Shown here piece after piece: positions 59,021-64,000 of a stretch of 64,000 bases of DNA. The notes under the pieces are model-generated. The model was given only the letters and a program-made list of their open reading frames with translations. It was not told the origin of the DNA and did no database searches. The position numbers and the translations under genes were made by a program. Every line of letters begins with the position of its first letter. Position 1 is the first letter of the stretch. This stretch comes from Toxorhynchites rutilus septentrionalis (Eukaryota > Arthropoda > Insecta > Diptera > Culicidae): contig NC_073746.1 in NCBI RefSeq assembly GCF_029784135.1, positions 34,639,378 to 34,703,377 on the forward strand, in the 5' to 3' direction.

Positions 59021-61096
59021 GTTGAGTCGCGGAACAAAAAGCTTGTGGCAAGAAGAGGTCAACGGCAAGTTGGTAGACTGGTGTCGACAGAAAGGGGTAC
59101 CAATACAACAGTAACGATGGCTATGTCAGCATCTGGCCAATTTCTCCTCTCTTTCTTTATTTTCCCACGCCAACGAATGAATGATGCGTTAAAAACGGGA
59201 GCACTTCCAGAATCGGCATTTACACGCAACGTAAGTGGTTGGAGTACGATCGATACATTTTCGCTTTGGTTTGACCATTTTAGGTTGTTCGCTCACCCGA
59301 CTGCTGATAATCCGGTGCTACTTATCCTGGATGGCCATACAAGTCACACAAAAAATTGAGATGTTTTGGAGAAAGCTAAACGAAATCATGTTCGTATCAT
59401 ATCTATTTCTCCTCACACTTCTCATAAAACACAGCCTCTTGATGTTTCCTTCATGGGACCGTTCAAAGCGTTCTATTCAAAATCATTAAACACATTCACG
59501 AAACGAAACATGGGTAAACACGTTATGATCTATAACGTTGCTGTTGCGCACAACTTCGATGTGACAACGCACCTATATCAAAACCCTATGTACCAACCGT
59601 AACGCACAGTGACGTAGCACAAGAATTAGAAAAGCTATTGTATGATAAAGGAAATCAGATAAAGGAAATTGAATAGCGCAAATTCAAAAAAGGCGCCAAA
59701 GAAAAGTCGCAGATAGAGCAGAAGTGTCGTAGATAGGAGATAGAAGATATTGAAATAGATATACGAAAATTGTGTTCAAAATAAGAGATATTAAGGTATT
59801 TCAGTGTACAGTACTAAAATATTTACATTCAAAAATACTTTCAATTCAGGCTTATCGAGGAGGGAAAAAGATATTGAAACGTATAACGAAATATCAGGAA
59901 TTATCGAGAACCTACAAACGTAAGGATCGATTTATTTCGATAACTGTGAATTAATGTGAATATTTTGTAGGGAAATTTTAATACATTATCATCGCAATAA
60001 ATATTAAAATTACGGAAAGCGTTTCGATTCGTTGCTGGAGCAACAGTTGCTGCAATGGTCAACGAAGCATTTATGCAGCTGGAACGCTTTCCATAGCTCA
60101 ATATGGTTTTCGAAAAACCGGCATACATCCATTTCATCGACAGGTGTTTTCCGATGATGATTTTGCACCTTCGCACATTCTAGGACGTCCATTCAATGGT
60201 AACAAACACTTTTTCTCATTTTTCCGATAATATTGTTGTTATGATTTCTATTGCCATTTCCGATAAAAAAGGAAACGATACAGATCCATATAACGACGCT
60301 AGTCTTGCATTCGGTGATTGTATAATTAAAGCAGATAGTGTTCCTACGAAATGGAACATAGATGACAGAACCTTTGATTTCATAGACGAATACGGTTTGT
60401 TCACATCGCTAGTCGAACAAGAGTACGATAATAATGGAGACATTATCTTGGCGCAGAGTGAGTAAACAGAAGAGGGGCTAGCAAAATCCATGAACTTACC
60501 TATACTTGATCATATTGACACCAAGTCAGCCAATCTGATTACGAACATAAGACATAAGAATCAACAAGAGTTATTATTGGCTGATGGTATTTATAATCGC
60601 AGAGAAAACGCAACCGCAAAAATAAACTGTCCGATAACCAAGAGAATGTTGCTTCATTTGTATCTTTTATTCAAACAAAACACCGTCGATGGGATCATGA
60701 GTTCCTGAAAGCGCCGAACCGATCTAGGAATTTCGATGCTTTACTATCGAACAAGGATATCGTTTAGCTTACTCAAGTGCAGAACCAAAGGAAACGCAAA
60801 GGACTAGTCGGAAGGAGCAGCAATGCATGGACCTAACATCTTCTCCATACCGAAAGCTGCTTAAGCAGAATCAAGCATCCAAGGATATAAAAAATATTAA
60901 GAAAAGACCTGCAAGAAATCCAAAATCTAAGGAAGACGACAAGCTGGAGGATGTTATATGCCATATAAGTGGTTTGCTTTTCAGTACTTCAACGAACGGA
61001 AATGGATGGAAGAAATGTATTACAGACAAAGAATGGTTTCACATTGAATGCATTAACATAGATGATGATTCCGTTATTTGTTTTCTTTGTATTTAA
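59021..61096 (+). pseudogene. pogo-like transposase, later exon(s) and finger
   Basis: Begins VESRNKKLVARRGQRQVG, then SGQFLLSFFIFPRQRM, LLILDGHTSHTKN (second catalytic Asp), a stop, and HTSHKTQPLDVSFMGPFKAFY (third Asp). After ~400 poorly matching bases (59600-60000) the C-terminal part returns: IAQYGFRKTGIHPFHRQVFS and DDDFAPSH (about 60090-60180). Near the end (60950-61096) a Cys/His/Trp pattern (ICHISG, GWKKCITDKEWFHIECI, VICFLC) resembles a PHD-like finger, which some insect pogo-type transposases carry; one or two Cys seem lost. Confidence 0.75.
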
Positions 61097-61948
61097 TTGA
61101 AGTACCTACATGAATTTGTTGAAAATTTTCGATTCCCAAATAAAAGAAATTGAGTATAGAAGAAACTATATAATGTATTCTTTAGAAATTTAAGTATTTT
61201 AAAAAGGAAGAGAGTGCGATATTATTCCGACCAAATTCTTGTGGATTTCTTCAATAATCCCGCGAATGTATGAGGTACTACAGTTGTTTCATCTCTAGAA
61301 CAGCGTTTGTTGCTGAATGCTGTATGTTTGTAGGTGTTTGTCCTCACACTTTTTGATGTACCGAAAAAAAGATTCCGTAATAGCACTATAATCTACTATT
61401 CTGGATCAACAAGAATATGCTTTCTGTGAGAATATATTCGCCACTACGAAACGGAACAAAAACGATACTAAAATTTTAAATGAAAATTACCATTTTAGTG
61501 GTATTACTAGAAAAATTATAGTTGATTATGAATAAGTACTACGTGTTTGAAGTATTCGAGTAATATTAAAGAAATATTTTCAGTCGAATTTTGATCGCGA
61601 ATACCGTAATTCTCTCATTTCTCATCCACATTGGCTTTTTCTCTAAGCTTCACACTTGCTGATAACTTGTGAGCATATTATACTTGTACTGTACCATTCA
61701 ACACCGTATGATTGAAAAATCTAGCATTTGAGTGTCTTCAAAAAAAAATTCCTAGCACTTTTGTTATAGAGTATCTAAAGTGCAGAATAGTAACAATTGA
61801 TTAATGATTAGTTAATCTACGTACTTACGTAGTTGTTACGTTCTTTTCGAAGAACACAGTCAAGATATATCTATTCCCGCTTGAGGGGTGCGTATTATGC
61901 ACTTCACCTATACATGGCACAATTCGACATCGTTAACAATTCAACCGT
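61097..61948. other. No gene seen
   Basis: AT-rich sequence after the pogo-like gene; probably includes its 3' flank. No transposon end could be matched to the left side. Confidence 0.35.
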
Positions 61949-61951
61949 ATA

Positions 61952-62163
61952 TACGAGAGTCGTTCAAAAAATAAGTTTCAGTGCCTCAGAAATCGCGGAA
62001 AAAAAGTTAGGACAAACATCAAGGTGATTTTCGTAATCTACGTTTTATTTTCTATTACGGCCATTATGTAGAAGAATAGAAAATAAAACGTAGATTACGA
62101 AAATCACCTTATTTTTCCGCGATTTCTGAGGCACTGAAACTTATTTTTTGACCGAGCCTCGTA
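61952..62163. mobile_element. Foldback MITE (mariner-like ends)
   Basis: A near-perfect palindrome of ~210 bases. The left arm begins TACGAGAGTCGTTCAAAAAA, the right arm ends CCGAGCCTCGTA. The arms match over ~95 bases except that the right one lacks about 18 bases (GTTAGGACAAACATCAAG). Ends of the TACGAG type with a TA at each border suggest a Tc1/mariner-type MITE. A solo arm lies at 401-512. Confidence 0.8.
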
Positions 62164-64000
62164 TTATTAGCTACAATTTGTTAAAGATCCATCCATTCTC
62201 TTGGAGCCGTTGTGTGACGATGCCACTCTAGAAATTTATCCGGTAAACGTCAATAACGAAGAATAAACCACATTACCGAGGCAGTTCCACGATGAAAAAT
62301 TAATTTAAGAATCCGAGGAGGAAACTTTGGCACGAGAAGAAAACAGAAGACGATATTCGCTTTATTACTGCCCCATTGTTCCGTTCTATGGCAAGAGTCA
62401 ATTTATATGCAAATGCAGAGATAATTAAAATTGCCTGAAAGAAAGTAAACGTCTCGAAGTCTTGTTGTTTTTCAATATCTTCACCGGTGTGACTTTTCAT
62501 CGGCATCAGGATCTTGCTTCAAACGACAGAAGCATCGTTACCATTTTCTATTGTAATTTACCACCGCCGAGGTGAGTGGCGAGCGCGGTGGAAACTATTT
62601 TAATTTAAACACAATGAGTTTCGCCGAAATATAAAAGAAACTCAACGAGTACAATAAATAAAGTCCCAAATGAGCAGTTTATTCCCGAAACTTTTCTTAG
62701 TAAACACATTTGCGGAGATAGAACTTAGCGCGGTGCACAGAAAGAAGTGATGGAAACTATTTCGTTAAAAATAAAAATAAGAAGGAAAAACGTATTGAAA
62801 GCTCCCCTTTTGCTTGATCATCTCAATGAACTGTGTTTTTCCTCCTCGCTCAGTTTTGATCTCACCTGGACGACGAGATGAAACTACCGGTAGAAGTTGA
62901 ATTAAAAACTTTTAATTAATGGCTTTAGTTCGGAGAGAAAATTGCAACCGATAATTGAATGGTATGGAAAGCTGCTCCATAGAGTTTGAAACATTGAACA
63001 ACATTTCACATTCTGCGAAGGTGAGTGTGATGCAGTTTAAACGAGTAAGTTATTATAGTTTTAGTATTTCACTGTGAATGTAATCGTCAACTGAGTGGCA
63101 ACACAATTTTACTACTATGTGCAAGTATGAAAACATTCAATTATTTCATAAATTTTATCGCACCATTCTCGCTGACAGTAATTAACACGGACATGAAATT
63201 AATGGACATCGGTACCGGTGATCGATTCCACTAATTGGAGATACGTTTGACAAAGTTGTCCACCAATGAGCGACATGAAAAATCATCAATTCTACCCACC
63301 CGTCAATCAGTGTTTATGTGAATTGATATTTCTGGATACTGGAGAATATGTTCTCGTAAGCTTCATTTAGTCAGATAACGCAAAGGATTCAAAATTGAAT
63401 GGGGCACATTCGCACTGTAAAAATGCACCTCATGAATTTCATTATTTTAATACGACTGTATTTACAAGCATTTAAGTTAAGCTCCTCGAAATGTCGAGCA
63501 ATTTGCATCATTCTTCTGGTTTCTCTCTTTATTTTCAAAAGCGTTCGATCGTTATAACCGTCATGAAAAAAAAAATAGAAAAATCTTCTGCAGTTTAACG
63601 ATGCGGTAATTGCGCTGGAAAACCACAAAAGAAAACGGAGGGTTTTTTCTGTCCATTGTAAGAAAGGAAAATTGAGCCATAAAACCAACCGCGAACGAAT
63701 AATTTGAAGGGGAAATGGGAAAACACGAAAACGCGTCACTGTGAGAATGTAATGAGCAAGTCATAGATCTACTAAAATTATTCATTCTGTAATATATTCA
63801 AAATATCAAGCGACTCCATAAATTAGAGTGATTGAACTCCATGACAACATGGCAGAGGGCGCACAGTGCGGCGTCCCATAGACAAAAGTCAAAAAATTCA
63901 CTTTTATATTCACCCAAACTAAGTAGGCGGTGTATTTTATACATGTTTCAGGCGGTGACCGGAATAAATCGCCACAGTAAACAACTGCAACAGAAACAAC
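62164..64000. other. No gene seen
   Basis: No open frame above 120 codons and no transposon ends. The minus-strand frames at 63389-63785 overlap and look random. Possibly unique host DNA. Confidence 0.35.

Larger units (their letters stand above)
54877..61096 (+). mobile_element. pogo-like transposon, interrupted by a LINE
   Basis: A decayed DNA transposon encoding a pogo/Tigger-type transposase in two exons with a third, zinc-finger-like C-terminal part. The body is split by LINE copy B at 55454-58973. The terminal inverted repeats could not be found; limits given are those of the coding remnant. Confidence 0.75.

Overview
The window looks like intergenic or intronic DNA from a large, repeat-rich insect genome. 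A culicine mosquito is the best guess, from the mix of I-clade, L2/CR1-like and L1-like retrotransposons, mariner, Tc1-like, hAT and pogo-like DNA transposons, a Helitron with the end sequence common in insects, a tRNA-derived SINE and a gypsy-type element carrying env. No host gene, rRNA or tRNA gene could be recognised. Nearly every long open frame belongs to a transposable element, and most are broken.

Layout. 1-10 kb: a hAT fossil, one arm of a foldback repeat, a frameshifted mariner (2.57-3.74 kb), an L1-like RT remnant, a pogo/Tigger-like MITE with TA duplication (6.32-6.78 kb), and a degenerate hAT with an 8-bp duplication (8.11-9.28 kb). 11-16.5 kb: an I-clade LINE abutting an L2/CR1-like LINE, both on the minus strand. 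20-35 kb: several members of a family described here as E elements, a short I-like tail with a perfect 12-bp duplication, a long (AT)n tract, a TTAA-flanked MITE into which 1.1 kb of neighbouring DNA was copied, a 1.5-kb Tc1-like palindrome and a non-autonomous Helitron. 38.66-46.31 kb: a structurally complete errantivirus-like provirus with two 346-bp LTRs that match along their length, 4-bp CAAG duplications, Lys-type primer site, gag, pol and env. 49-54 kb: a 683-bp element with 35-bp inverted ends and further E elements, one holding a SINE. 54.9-61.1 kb: a decayed pogo-like transposase gene whose small intron received a 3.5-kb I-clade LINE.

The most unusual signal is the E family (copies near 5.3, 7.1, 20.5, 31.1, 50.0, 50.5 and, reversed, 54.0 kb). 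Its left ends carry a hairpin whose stem changes sequence while keeping pairing, followed by a TTGACGTAGGACTACC-like block. Its right ends carry the near-palindrome GACGTAGTCCTACGTC. Longer members hold arrays of a ~95-bp tandem repeat. One member also has, on the opposite strand, a sequence close to the animal replication-dependent histone 3' stem-loop with its ACCA flank, and others have TATA- and CCAAT-like sequences.

The provirus shows a full expression plan: a U UUU UUA slippery heptamer before the gag stop puts pol in the -1 frame, and a leader ATG next to a strong splice donor lies in phase with an acceptor upstream of env. The order of insertions can be partly read: E element, then local duplication of its right half with flank, then Helitron insertion into one of the two copies.
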